Positions 28,155 through 39,100 of a stretch of DNA of 64,000 bases are shown here, one piece after another. Positions within the stretch are counted from its first letter, which is position 1, and the number at the start of each line of letters is the position of its first letter. The stretch covers positions 2,329,001 to 2,393,000 of the forward strand of contig NZ_JAUOEO010000001.1 of NCBI RefSeq assembly GCF_030540825.1, read 5' to 3'. The notes under the pieces are model-generated. The model made no database searches, was not told where the DNA came from, and worked only from the letters and a program-made list of their open reading frames with translations. This DNA comes from Flavivirga spongiicola (GTDB taxonomy: Bacteria; Bacteroidota; Bacteroidia; Flavobacteriales; Flavobacteriaceae). Made by a program: the position numbers and the translations under genes.

Positions 28155-28164
28155 CCCCCCCCCC
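28155..28164 (+). promoter_or_regulatory. Homopolymeric C10 tract upstream of the small membrane-protein gene
   Basis: Ten consecutive C residues in an AT-rich region, about 125 bases before the start at 28290 and just before a CCCTG/CAGGG hairpin. The matching position in the decayed copy (about 32576-32579) has only four C residues. Such tracts change length by slippage. A CATCTTTG sequence about 55 bases downstream could be the -7 box. Confidence 0.45.
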
Positions 28165-28289
28165 TGTTTTCAGGGTATTCTTTTTCACTGAAAAAGATGT
28201 TTCCTAAATGTTTATGCTGGTGCATCTTTGCCTTATGATATTTTATAGAATACTAAAAACGAATATTAACCTTTTAAAAATTTAAAATT

Positions 28290-28709
28290 ATGACTTGGGG
28301 AATCACCTTGATCTTATTAAGTATTATCGCCGTACCATCTTTACTTCTTTCAAAAAAACCAAACGCAAAAGAGCTTTTAGAAAAAATAGAACCTTATCAA
28401 GGTTGGATTGGATTTGTCTTTTTTTGTTGGGGAGTTTGGGGGATTATTTCTGCCGTTTTGAATATCGGTTGGCTTACAACATTTCCAATATGGTGGATCA
28501 CATTGTTAGTAGGAAATATAATTGAAGCTGTTTTAGGCTTTATGTTAGGCTTTGGCTTAATCAATAAATTTATTTTGTCTAAAAATGAAGCGGCAAAAGA
28601 AAAAGCAAATAGAATGAGAGAAAAATTAGCTCCAAAACAAGGAAAATTAGGGATTATTGGACTAATTGTTGGAGCTTGGATGATCGTAGCTTCTTTCATA
28701 TTTATTTAA
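28290..28709 (+). CDS. Small integral membrane protein, unknown function
   Basis: 139 residues with four hydrophobic segments: about 4-20, 39-60, 62-92 (interrupted) and 120-138. A charged loop ([20 protein letters not shown]) precedes the last helix. I do not recognise a family. The LipL32-like gene follows after 52 bases and the two are probably co-transcribed. The upstream region and the first 30 or so codons are repeated in decayed form at 32551-32785, so this gene was once partly or wholly duplicated. The C10 tract upstream suggests variable expression. Confidence 0.8.
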   Translation: MTWGITLILLSIIAVPSLLLSKKPNAKELLEKIEPYQGWIGFVFFCWGVWGIISAVLNIGWLTTFPIWWITLLVGNIIEAVLGFMLGFGLINKFILSKNEAAKEKANRMREKLAPKQGKLGIIGLIVGAWMIVASFIFI

Positions 28710-28761
28710 TTTCTTATAATTAAGTATTAATCAATAAAAACCTACAAACAAAAACCTACAA

Positions 28762-29445
28762 ATGAAAACAAAAAATGTAATTGCAATAGCCTTATTGGTT
28801 ATTGGTAGTATCGTAAATGCAAATGCCCAAAAATTATCTAAATTTGGTGGTTTGACTGAAAAGAAAATAGGACCTAAAACTATAAAAGTTCCTTATACAG
28901 ATATGGTATCTTATTTAGGATATGCAGCTCCTGGGAACGAAGACGAAACAAAAGATGGTAAGAAATTTTATTATATCTATGTATGGATACCCGCAGTAGC
29001 TCCAGAGTTAGGAGTAAGAATGATGTCTCCTGTTGGAAAAACTAAAATTAAAAAGGTCACAAAGTCTAAAGCTTATACAGATAATGCGAGTTCAAGCGAA
29101 TATTTTGATACTTATATTACTTTAGAACGTTCGGATATTTTTAGCAAAGATAAAATTAGTGAAACAGCTGTAAGTAATGCTAAATGGACCGTGTTAGAGC
29201 GCAATGATGATAGTAGTGAAATGCCAAAACAACCAAGTGGAAGCAAGTATAACTCATTGTTAAGATATAAAAGTGAAGCCAGTAATCCACAGAAAGCATT
29301 AACTGTAGGTTTATATCGTATTGGCTTTACGACTTATAAAAAAGGTGAAGTAAAAGGAACATTTTTGGCACAGGTTGCTGCACCTATAAAACTTCCAGGA
29401 GTAGTCATGGCAAAGACCATTGAAGATTTAAAGAAAGGATTGTAA
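28762..29445 (+). CDS. LipL32-like secreted surface protein
   Basis: 227 residues. The signal peptide ends at NANAQ. The mature part resembles LipL32 (Hap-1), the major surface lipoprotein of pathogenic Leptospira, as I recall that sequence: YYIYVWIPAVAPELGVRMMS against YYLYVWIPAVIAEMGVRM, then FDTYITLERS, KYNSLLRYK and GLYRIGFTTYKKGEVKGTF. Relatives are also known in some marine gammaproteobacteria. There is no lipobox cysteine here, so it should be a soluble periplasmic or exported protein and not lipid-anchored. The function is unknown even in Leptospira, where calcium and matrix binding are reported. It is encoded after a small membrane protein and before a two-component pair, with its own terminator. 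Confidence 0.85.
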   Translation: MKTKNVIAIALLVIGSIVNANAQKLSKFGGLTEKKIGPKTIKVPYTDMVSYLGYAAPGNEDETKDGKKFYYIYVWIPAVAPELGVRMMSPVGKTKIKKVTKSKAYTDNASSSEYFDTYITLERSDIFSKDKISETAVSNAKWTVLERNDDSSEMPKQPSGSKYNSLLRYKSEASNPQKALTVGLYRIGFTTYKKGEVKGTFLAQVAAPIKLPGVVMAKTIEDLKKGL

Positions 29446-29511
29446 TTTTTTTCCAAAAACTAAAAAACGCATTCTTTTTAAGGATGGTTTTTTTTAGTTT
29501 TATTAAAAATC

Positions 29512-29551
29512 AAAAGCTATTTTTAAAGCGTTATTTAAAAATAGCTTTTTT
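29512..29551 (+). terminator. Intrinsic terminator after the LipL32-like gene
   Basis: AAAAGCTATTTTTAAA and its near-perfect complement TTTAAAAATAGCTTTT around the loop GCGTTA, ending in a T run. It separates the LipL32-like unit from the sensor kinase at 29586. Confidence 0.8.
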
Positions 29552-29585
29552 ATAAAATACATGTTGCCTATTTAAAATACTGGTT

Positions 29586-31730
29586 ATGTTAAAGTCATTA
29601 TACAATTTGTTTTTACAAATGCTGCTACTATTTTCAACGACGATAGTGGCTCAAGTTAATGACTCAAACTATTCTTCTAAAACAGATATAGCTTCTAAAG
29701 AAAAAGAACAAGTACTTGATGCTTTCGATATTTTAAACCGAGGTGATGAAAAAGCGTATGTTATTGGTCATCAACTACGAAAAAAAGCACGCACACATTT
29801 CGCTAAAATTAATGCTCATTTATTATTAGCACATTATTTTAAAAATAGGACGTTAAGTGATTCTTCCAATTTTTATGTCAAAGCATTTATGAAATTAAAT
29901 ACAGTAGGGAATGATTCACTAATCTGTAGAAGAAAAATGGGAGCTTATAATCTATTAGCCATTAATTACGGCAATAAAGGCTTAGTTGAAGAAAGTAAAA
30001 AGTGGCATCAAAAAGGAATTATATTAGCTAAAAAATATAATGAAGAGGAAGATTATTTTATACACCTGCATGGACTTGCAGTTAATTATGTTACAATAGG
30101 AGACTTAAACCAAGCTTTACGACTTTTTAAAGAGTGTTTAACGTATAACAAACATCTTGAAATAACAATGGGTAGTTATATAAATATAGGTCAGATTTAT
30201 GCTGATAAAAAAGATTTCGAAACGTCTGACCTATTTCTAAAAAAAGGACTTAAACTAGCCAAAAAACACCAGTTCACTTCCGCAATAACAACCATTTTAT
30301 TGAATTTGGCATCTAATGCTCAAATTCTGAATAAAACTGAGGATGCTTTGATGCTTTATGAAAGGGTTGTAGAAATAGCAAGTAAGCATAAATTTTATAA
30401 AGAAAGATTAAATGCTGAAATGAATATAGGTAATATTTTGATTAATACAGAACAGTTTTATGAAGCAGAATTGATTTATTCTTTAGCCTTAGCTAATGCC
30501 ATTGAATATGGATATCTAGATCAGCAGTTAATTATTTATGACAACCTTAAAGAAATAGCAAAGCATAAGTCTGATTATGAAAAAGTGTATTATTTTTCTA
30601 GGCATTACTTTGCTATAAAAGATTCTATCAGTCAACTTCAAAGAGACAAAGAAATTAATGAATTGGAAGTTAAGTATCAAACACTTCAAAAAGAAAAAGA
30701 AATTAGTATTCTGCAAATAGAAAAAGTTAATCGAGATTTAGAATTGGCTAATCAAAAGGAGACTATTCAAAATTTAGAATTACAAAGAGAAATAGAAAAA
30801 AAAGAGAGTGAAAATGAATTATTATCTTTTCAAAATGCTACAGAAAAAACGATTAATGAAAATAGCTTACTTAGAAAAAATCAAGAAATCAAAGAGGCTC
30901 AATTTTTAGTTCAACAAGCGGAAACAAAAAGGCAAAAAGGTATTAAAAATATAATTCTATACTCCTTTCTTATTTTTTTAATACCAATCATAGGTTTGTT
31001 GTACACTTACTATTTAAAATTAAAAGCACAAAATGAACTAAATAAAAAACAAGAAGAAGTTAACGAACAAAAAATAGCATCTATTTTAAAAGATCAAGAA
31101 TTGAAATTAGTAAAGGCTTCAATAAAAGGTCAAAATAATGAACGAGAGCGTATTGCTCAAGAGTTACACGATAGTATAGGTGGTAATATAGCTGGTATTA
31201 AGTTACAATTAAATAATTCTGACAATAGTGACTTGACTTCAATTAACCTTCAAATAGATGATACATATAAGCAAGTTCGAGATTTATCACATAATTTAAT
31301 TCCTAAGAAGTTTAGCGAAAATAATTTTTGTAATATTCTTAGAGAATATCTTAATAATATTTTAAAAGGAAGTTCTATTGCTTCAAATATAAATGCATAT
31401 CCGGTAGAAGAAATAGACCTTCTGGATGAGAATTTACAAGCTGAAATCTTTAAAATCATTCAAGAATTAATAACCAATACCATTAAGCATGCTAAAGCAA
31501 GCATCATTGAAATTCAAATTAATTTAGTAGACAACGTACTTGGGATTATTTTTGAAGATAATGGCATTGGTTTCGATGTTAAAAAGCAAACCAACGGCAT
31601 TGGTTTTAAAAATATGAAAAATCGATTAAAAAAAATATCGGGAGTTTTAAATATTGACTCCAACCCTAAAATAGGTACTATAATAAGTATCGAAATTTCC
31701 AATTTGAACCCCCTTATCAATGAAGTATAA
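29586..31730 (+). CDS. TPR-containing sensor histidine kinase (NarX/LuxR-partner type)
   Basis: 714 residues. A signal peptide (VAQVND) is followed by tetratricopeptide repeats (about 60-370) in the periplasm. A long coiled coil (about 360-450) and a membrane helix (about 455-475) come next. The HisKA_3 domain carries His528 in RERIAQELHDSIGGNIAGIK, and the HATPase shows ELITNTIKHAKAS and DNGIGFD. The gene overlaps the response regulator gene by 11 bases, so they form one signalling pair. TPR-type kinases of this architecture are common in Flavobacteria; the signal is unknown. Position suggests control of the adhesin at 33193 or the LipL32-like unit (inference). Confidence 0.93.
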   Translation: MLKSLYNLFLQMLLLFSTTIVAQVNDSNYSSKTDIASKEKEQVLDAFDILNRGDEKAYVIGHQLRKKARTHFAKINAHLLLAHYFKNRTLSDSSNFYVKAFMKLNTVGNDSLICRRKMGAYNLLAINYGNKGLVEESKKWHQKGIILAKKYNEEEDYFIHLHGLAVNYVTIGDLNQALRLFKECLTYNKHLEITMGSYINIGQIYADKKDFETSDLFLKKGLKLAKKHQFTSAITTILLNLASNAQILNKTEDALMLYERVVEIASKHKFYKERLNAEMNIGNILINTEQFYEAELIYSLALANAIEYGYLDQQLIIYDNLKEIAKHKSDYEKVYYFSRHYFAIKDSISQLQRDKEINELEVKYQTLQKEKEISILQIEKVNRDLELANQKETIQNLELQREIEKKESENELLSFQNATEKTINENSLLRKNQEIKEAQFLVQQAETKRQKGIKNIILYSFLIFLIPIIGLLYTYYLKLKAQNELNKKQEEVNEQKIASILKDQELKLVKASIKGQNNERERIAQELHDSIGGNIAGIKLQLNNSDNSDLTSINLQIDDTYKQVRDLSHNLIPKKFSENNFCNILREYLNNILKGSSIASNINAYPVEEIDLLDENLQAEIFKIIQELITNTIKHAKASIIEIQINLVDNVLGIIFEDNGIGFDVKKQTNGIGFKNMKNRLKKISGVLNIDSNPKIGTIISIEISNLNPLINEV

Positions 31731-32361
31731 TTTAATTATTGCAGATGACCATAAAATGTTTTTAGATGGTTTGCTAAGTATTTTTGAATCAGAAGAAGCA
31801 TACAATATTTTGTTAACTGCAAAAAATGGTGCTCAGGTCGTTAAGTATGTAGATATTAATAGTAAAGAGCAGATAGACCTTGTTATTACAGATATTACCA
31901 TGCCGGAAATGGATGGGATTGCATTGACTAAAATTTTGAAAGAAAAAAATAGTGGCCTAAAAATTCTTGCTGTAAGTATGCATACTAATCCCGACATGAT
32001 TGATACACTTATAGAAAGTGACGTGGATGGTTATGTGCCTAAAAATGCTGAAAAAAATGAATTACTCAAAGCAATAGAAACTATTTTAAAAGGCGATAAA
32101 TATTTTTCACGAGAGATAACAGAGATCTATATGAAAAATAAATTTTCTAAAAAGAAAAAAGAAAGCATCAAATTAACACAGCGTGAAATTGATGTGATTA
32201 CTCTAATAGCAAAAGAGTTTACTACCCAGGAAATAGCAGATAGGTTATTTTTAAGTAAACATACCATTGAAAGTTATCGTAAAAATTTGATTGCAAAATT
32301 AGGGGTAAGAAACTTAGCAGGATTAACTAAATATGCTATAAAAATGAAGTATTTGGATTAA
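31720..32361 (+). CDS. LuxR/NarL-family response regulator
   Basis: 213 residues. The N-terminal receiver has acidic residues in IIADDHKMF, phospho-acceptor Asp58 in VITDITMPEMDG and a conserved Lys in DGYVPKNA. The C-terminal LuxR helix-turn-helix (about 147-210) reads LTQREIDVITLIAKEFTTQE followed by LFLSKHTIESYRKNL. Its ATG lies inside the end of the kinase gene (11-base overlap), so the two are translationally coupled. It should be a DNA-binding transcription factor activated by the kinase. Confidence 0.95.
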   Translation: MKYNLIIADDHKMFLDGLLSIFESEEAYNILLTAKNGAQVVKYVDINSKEQIDLVITDITMPEMDGIALTKILKEKNSGLKILAVSMHTNPDMIDTLIESDVDGYVPKNAEKNELLKAIETILKGDKYFSREITEIYMKNKFSKKKKESIKLTQREIDVITLIAKEFTTQEIADRLFLSKHTIESYRKNLIAKLGVRNLAGLTKYAIKMKYLD

Positions 32362-32550
32362 TGGGTTTTTACTTTCTGTTCTATTACTTTTTTCTGATAA
32401 AGGTCAGTGTCAGTAGTTAGTTATAGCAGAAATAATATTTCTTTTGATATATTTTATCAGCGTTCGCCATTTTGAACCTAAAATATATCCGTAAAAATAA
32501 ACCTTTATTGATTTTAAATGAAGCGATTATCTATTGACTTCTAAAATTAA

Positions 32551-32785
32551 TACACTTTTTTTTTGGTTTTACGCACCCCTGTTTACAGGGTATTTTTTTC
32601 ACTGAAAATGATGTTTTATTAGTGTTTATGATGATGCATCTTTGTCTCATAGAATAACTAAAACGAATATTAATCTTTTAAAAAATTAAAATTATAACTT
32701 GGGAAATCGTCTTAATCTTATAAAGTATTGTTGCGGTACCATTCTCACTTTTTCAAAAAAACCAAATGCAAAAAAGCTTTATACT
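32551..32785 (+). pseudogene. Decayed partial duplicate of the small membrane-protein gene and its upstream region
   Basis: Aligns by eye with 28132-28384: shared TACACTTTTTT, the CCCTG/CAGGG hairpin, TTTCACTGAAAA, CATCTTTG, AAAACGAATATTAA and then the coding start. The start codon is ATA (32694) instead of ATG. The frame reads ITWEIVLIL, then TAA, then SIVAVP with a frameshift before QKNQMQKS, against [20 protein letters not shown] in the intact gene. It breaks off after about 30 codons. It is a dead copy; the four-C tract here may show the ancestral state of the C10 tract. Confidence 0.75.
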
Positions 32786-32922
32786 GATTGTGCGATTCAA
32801 CGATTATTTCATGAAAAATTCACATAAAAAAGGCGTCATTTTATAGAATAGAACTCATATGCCATTTTTGTTTTTAAATTTGCGATTAGTAGTATAAAGA
32901 TTATCTAAATCTAAATTATAAC

Positions 32923-33083
32923 CACATGAAAAATAGCCTACTTACCTCTTCTTCAATTCTCTTTAAGTGGACAAACTGTGACAGTTTTAGATGCTATTTT
33001 AAATAAGCTCTAGCAAATTCAAGGTGTCGTTTCAATAATGCTTGATAATATTCATATATCAAAGCGTAAGCGATTACGTGCCT
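32923..33083 (+). pseudogene. Possible remnant of a secreted-protein gene
   Basis: ATG at 32923 starts MKNSLLTSSSI. A one-frame shift then continues SLSGQTVTVLDAILNKL, an in-frame TAG, and QIQGVVSIMLDNIHISKRK. The pattern fits a signal peptide ending near SGQ followed by a short mature part. No family is recognised and the frame could be chance. Confidence 0.3.
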
Positions 33084-33192
33084 AGCTATTATTAAGAATA
33101 ATTTCATAAAACTGTAAGTCAATAGTTTATAAGTATAAAAACCAATATTACAATCCATCATCATTAGGTTAATCTAAAATAAATACCATATT

Positions 33193-36100
33193 ATGATAAA
33201 AAATATTTTCACAATACTTCTTATTCTTTTCTGTTATAATTTATTTGGACAGACATTTAATTCTATTTGGGATACTGAGCAATCAGGTGTTTCGACTTCA
33301 AATCAAATTACTATTCCCACAAATTCAACTTATACGTATAACTATACCGTAGATTGGGGAGACGGTTTAACAGATACCAACGTCGCTGGAAATATTACAC
33401 ATACATATACGATTCCAGGAAGATACACAATAAGCATAAGTGGCGACTTTCCTTCTATTTACTTTAATAATGATGGTGATAGAAATAAGATTATAGAAAT
33501 ATTGGCTTGGGGAAGTATTCAGTGGCAAACCATGGAGAATGCTTTTTATGGTTGCGAAAACCTGAATTTTGATGCTATTGATAACCCTGACCTTTCACAA
33601 GTAACAACCCTTAAAAATATGTTTAGGGATGCCACAGTTTTTAACGGAATTATAAATAATTGGAATATAAGTACTATCACTGATATTTCAGGAATGTTCT
33701 CTGGTGCTGTAACCTTTAATAGACCATTAGACAATTGGAATACAAGTAATGTAACCGATATGTCTGAAACTTTCAGTCGTGCAATACTATATAATGAACC
33801 CTTAGATAATTGGAATACGGCTTTGGTTACTAATATGTTTGGCATGTTTAGATCTGCAAGTGCTTTTAATCAAAATATAAACAATTGGGATGTAAGTCAA
33901 GTCACAAATATGGCTAGCATGTTTGCATCTGCTTCAAGTTTTAATCAGCCTTTAAATAGTTGGAATGTTACAGGAGTTGAAGATATGTCCAATATGTTCA
34001 GTTCCTCAGATTTTAATCAAAACATAGAAAATTGGAACGTTTCTTCGGTAACCAATATGCATGCCATGTTTCAAAGAAATACTGATTTTGATCAACCTCT
34101 AAATAATTGGGATGTTAGTCATGTTACTAATATGTCTAACATGTTTGATGGCTTCTATTGGAGTGCTATTTACAATCAACCATTAGATAAATGGGATGTA
34201 AGCAAGGTTACAGATATGAGTTATATGTTTAGATATAATCGCTCCTTTAACCAACCAATAAACAATTGGAACGTAAGCCTTGTCACAAATATGAGGGGCA
34301 TGTTTGAGAGTTCAGGTAGCTTTAATCAACCGTTAAACAATTGGATTGTTAGTAATGTTACAAATATGAGTGCTATGTTTGACTCCGCTCAAGCTTTTAA
34401 TCAGCCATTAAACAATTGGGATGTTAGTAATGTTACAAGTATGAGTGCTATGTTTGAATATGCTCCTATTTTTAATCAGCCTTTAGACCTTTGGGATGTA
34501 AGTGGCGTGACAAATATGAGCACGATGTTTCAGGGTACTAAGCTTTTTAATCAACCTATAGACAATTGGGATGTAAGTAGTGTTACAAATATGAGGTCTA
34601 TGTTCTACAATGCCTTAGTATTTAATCAGCCCTTAAACAATTGGAATACTAGTGCGGTTACTGACATGTCTAGTATGTTTAATGCCTATAACGCTACTAC
34701 CGCTTTTAATCAGCCCTTGGATAATTGGAATACCAGTGTTGTTAACAATATGTCTAGTATGTTTATGAATGCCAGTTCTTTTGATCAGAATCTAAGTAGT
34801 TGGAATATTACTAATGTTGGAAACATGAGCAATATGCTTTCTGATTCAGGACTTTCACAAACTAATTATGATAATACTTTAATAGGTTGGGCTACTCAAT
34901 CTGTACAGTCTGATGTTTCTTTAGGAGCTCTAAACTTAAACTATTGTGATGGGCGCCATGCGCGTCAGGAACTTATAGACAATTTTAATTGGACGATTAA
35001 TGACGATATTATAAACTGTCCTTTTGTGATTTGTACTTCGTTAACGTCTCCAAAAGATGGAGATACCAACGTGCCAGCAAATGCTAATATAGTATGGCAA
35101 GCTGTACCTGGGGCAACCGGATACCGAATAAGTGTAAGAAGAGTAAATGGAGGAACAACACAGATTATTTATAACAATGAGGATGTTGGTAATGTAACTG
35201 GCATTGACTTCGCATCTGATTTTATTCCTGGAGATGAAGTTTTTGTTACGATTGTACCTTATAATGCTGCTGGACCAGCAACAGGTTGTACGGAAGAGCG
35301 TTTTACAGTAATTCCAAGTTGGGTAAATAGCCCTACCGCCTTTAAACTTACCTACGATACTCGTATTGCAGAATCGTATACTTCAGCTGCAAACCAACTT
35401 GAAATAGAAATCAATAATAATTTTACATACAATTACTCTATAGATTGGGGAGATAATCAATTCGATAACAATGTCACTGGTTTTATAACTCATACCTATC
35501 AAACACCAGGAATTTATACAATATCTATTATTGGAAATTATCCTGCGCATTATTTTGGGAACTACTTTTCTGATAGTAGAAAATTATTAACTATCGATCA
35601 ATGGGGAACACAACAATGGCAGTCCATGGAACAAGCATTTCATTATTGTCAAAACATGACTTATAATGCTACTGACATACCAGATTTGTCCCAAGTAGCA
35701 AATATGCGACGAATGTTCTATAGTGCCTCTCTTTTTGATGGTAATATTGATTCTTGGGATGTAAGCAATGTTACAGATATGTCCGATATGTTTTATAGTG
35801 CAATAGCCTTTAACCAATCCCTAAATAATTGGGATGTAAGTAATGTAACTAATATGGAGCAAATGTTTATTGCGGCGCGTAGCTTCAATCAAAATATAAA
35901 TGCTTGGAATGTAAGTAGTGTTACTGATATGAATGGCATGTTTCTATATGCTGAAGTTTTTAATCAGCCCTTAAACAATTGGAATATTGGAGCTGTAATT
36001 GATATGTCCCGCATGTTTCGAGACGCCAGAGCTTTTAATCAACCTTTAAATAATTGGGATGTAAGTAGTGTCATGGATATGAATGAAATGTTTCGAGATG

Positions 36101-39100
36101 CTCTAGTTTTTAACCAAACTTTAAATAGTTGGGACGTAAGCAAAGTAACTGATATGAGTTTTATGTATTATAACGCCAACAGCTTTGACCAACCTCTCAA
36201 TAACTGGAATGTATCATCGGTTACTACAATGGATTCTATGTTTTATCAAGCAACAGTCTTTAATCAAAACATAGATAGTTGGAATGTCACCAATGTGATA
36301 AATATGAGAGCCATGTTTCAAGAAGCTATGGCTTTTAACCAGCCTCTAAATAATTGGGATGTTAATTCAGTAGTAAATATGTCTTCCATGTTTGAGAGTG
36401 CTCAGGTATTCAACCAGCCTCTACGTGATTGGAATGTAAGTGCTGTAGCAAATATGTCGGCTATGTTTAAAAATGCGTTGCTATTTAATCAACCCATTAA
36501 TACTTGGGATGTGTCATCTGTTACCTTAATGAACTCAATGTTTGAAGATGCAGAAGTATTTAATAATCCTATTGGAAATTGGAATGTAGCTTCAGTGACT
36601 ACTATGGAGGCGATGTTTAAAGATGCCATAGTATTTAATCAACCATTAGGAAGTTGGGATACAGGAGAGGCTTTAACAATGGCAGAGATGTTCAGTGGAG
36701 CTTCCATTTTTAATCAAAATATAGATAACTGGAACGTATCCTTTGTTACAACTATGGAGGCGATGTTTAAAAATGCCGTGAGTTATGATCAACCCATGAA
36801 TTCTTGGAATGTAGCCTCTGTCAAAACTATGAAAGAAATGTTCAATGGGGCTTCTGCCTTTAATCAATTGATAGATAATTGGAATGTAAGAGGAGTCACT
36901 ACTATGGAACAAATGTTCAATGGCGCTACCGTTTTTAATCAAACTATTAATAACTGGAGAGTTTCAGGGGTATTAAATATGAACTCTATGTTTATGAATG
37001 CCATGACATTTAATCAACCTTTCGATCGTTGGGATATTGGTACTGTGAGTATGCGCTCTATGTTCAATAATGCTACTAGTTTAGATCAAGAATTTAGCAC
37101 TTGGAATGTTAGCCGTGTTTCAGATATGACAAATATGTTAGACGATACAGCATTGACAAGAGAAAACTATGATACCACTTTAATAGCGTGGTCCGAACAA
37201 GTGCTAACCCCTGGGGTTACCTTAGGCGCTCTAGGATTACTGTATTGTGATGCCTTGGAAGAAAGACAATCAATGATTGATACTTATGGTTGGATTATTG
37301 TTGGAGATATTTTAGATTGCCCTATTCCAGGATGTACTCAGCTTGTTGCGCCACTAAATGGAGCTACAGATGTTCCTGTAAATACAAACTTAAGTTGGGA
37401 GCCAACCCTTTATGCACGAGGCTACAGACTTACTGTTCGTACAAACTCTGGAAATGTTACAATAGTTAATAATGAAACCGTAACAGGGACGTCGTATGAA
37501 TTTGCCACTGATTTTTCTGGAGGAGAAACAGTTTTTGTAACATTAATACCATTCAATGGTGAAGGTGATGCTATAACCTGTACAGACGAAAGTTTTGAAA
37601 TTACTAGTAGTACTGTTCCAACCGTACCAGATTGTACCAATTTAACCACTCCAACTCAAGCTGCAACTGGAATAGCCGTGAATTCAGATTTAGAATGGCT
37701 GGCTATAGCAAATGCTGATGGTTATCGAATTACAGTAGGTACTAGTTCTGGAAATAATGATATTATTGATAATTTTGATGTTGGTAATATAACTACTTAC
37801 GATATTCCTACTAGTCTACCAGAGGATACCACCATTTTTGTTACCATAACACCTTATAATGCAACGGGGGATGCTATCTCATGCACTGAAGAATATTTTA
37901 CAACAGAAATAATTCCAGTTCCTCCAATATGTACAAGTTTAACAAGTCCTTTAAATGGAGCTACTGATGTTCCCGTTAATACTAATCTTAGTTGGGATCC
38001 TGTATCTAATGCTACTGGTTACTTGTTAACAGTAGGTACTACTGGAGGAGGTATAGAAGTTCTTAATAATGTTGACGTTGGTAATGTAACGACCTATAAT
38101 TTACCAGATGATTTAAAGCCTAACAGATTGATTTTTGTAACTATTACACCTTATAATGGTGTAGGTGATGCCACGAGTTGTGCTGAAGAAAGCTTTAGAA
38201 CAGGAAATTCTCCAGCAGTTATTCCTAATTGTACCACACTATCAAGCCCCTTAAATAATGCTACCGATGTTTCAGTGACGACGGACCTTAGCTGGAATGC
38301 GATAGCAAACGCCACCGGCTATAGCATCAATGCAGGAACCTCTATAGGTGCCACGGACATATTAAATGCGGAAGATGTAGGCAATGTAACCACATACGAT
38401 CTGGTGTCGGACCTACCAGAAAGCACAACGGTCTATGTAACCATAACCCCGTATAATGCCGTTGGAGATGCCACCAGTTGTGGCGAGGAGTCGTTCACGA
38501 CGGAAACTTTAGCAACGGTTCCTAACTGTACTACACTATCAAGTCCCTTAAATAATGCTACCGATGTTTCAGTGACGACGGACCTTAGCTGGAACGCCAT
38601 TGTAAACGCCACAGGATACAGCATCAATGCAGGAACCTCTGCAGGTGCCACGGACATATTAAATGCGGAAGATGTAGGCAATGTAACCACATACGATCTG
38701 GTGTCGGACCTACCAGAAAGCACAACGGTCTATGTAACCATAACCCCGTATAATGCCGTTGGAGATGCCACCAGTTGCGGAGAGGAATCGTTCACGACGG
38801 AAACTTTGGCGACCGTGCCTAATTGTACAAGTTTAACAGGCCCGTCAAATGGAGATACGGGTGTTTCAGTGGATACAGATCTTAGCTGGAACGCCATTGC
38901 AAATGCCACAGGATACAGCATCAATGCAGGAACCTCTGCAGGTGCCACGGACATATTAAATGCGGAAGATGTGGGGAATGTAACGACATACGATCTGGTG
39001 TCGGACCTACCAGAAAGCACAAGGGTCTATGTAACCATAACCCCATATAATGCCGTTGGAGATGCCGCCAGTTGTGGCGAGGAATCGTTCACGACGGAAA

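Larger units (their letters stand above)
27835..28289. other. Intergenic region after sodA
   Basis: 455 bases. It holds repeat copy D (27857-28016), the sodA terminator (28027-28060), a C10 tract (28155-28164), and the CCCTG/CAGGG and TTTTTC/GAAAAA hairpins of the next gene's upstream region. The part from 28132 onward recurs in decayed form at 32551. Confidence 0.75.
32362..33192. other. 831-base gap with decayed sequences
   Basis: No intact gene. 32551-32785 is a decayed copy of the region upstream of and starting the small membrane-protein gene. 32923-33083 is a second broken frame. 33090-33192 must hold the promoter of the giant adhesin gene, but no clear TAnnTTTG box was placed. 32362-32550 shows nothing I can name. 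Confidence 0.6.

Noticed and set aside
28295..28525. Frame of 76 codons overlapping the small membrane-protein gene
   Set aside because: It is a +1/+2 shadow; the 28290 frame has four hydrophobic helices and a sensible end.
33700..37100. Regular repeats that might look like a CRISPR array
   Set aside because: Period is about 75-78 bases with in-frame DUF285 codons and graded sequence variation, with no fixed repeat/unique spacer pattern.
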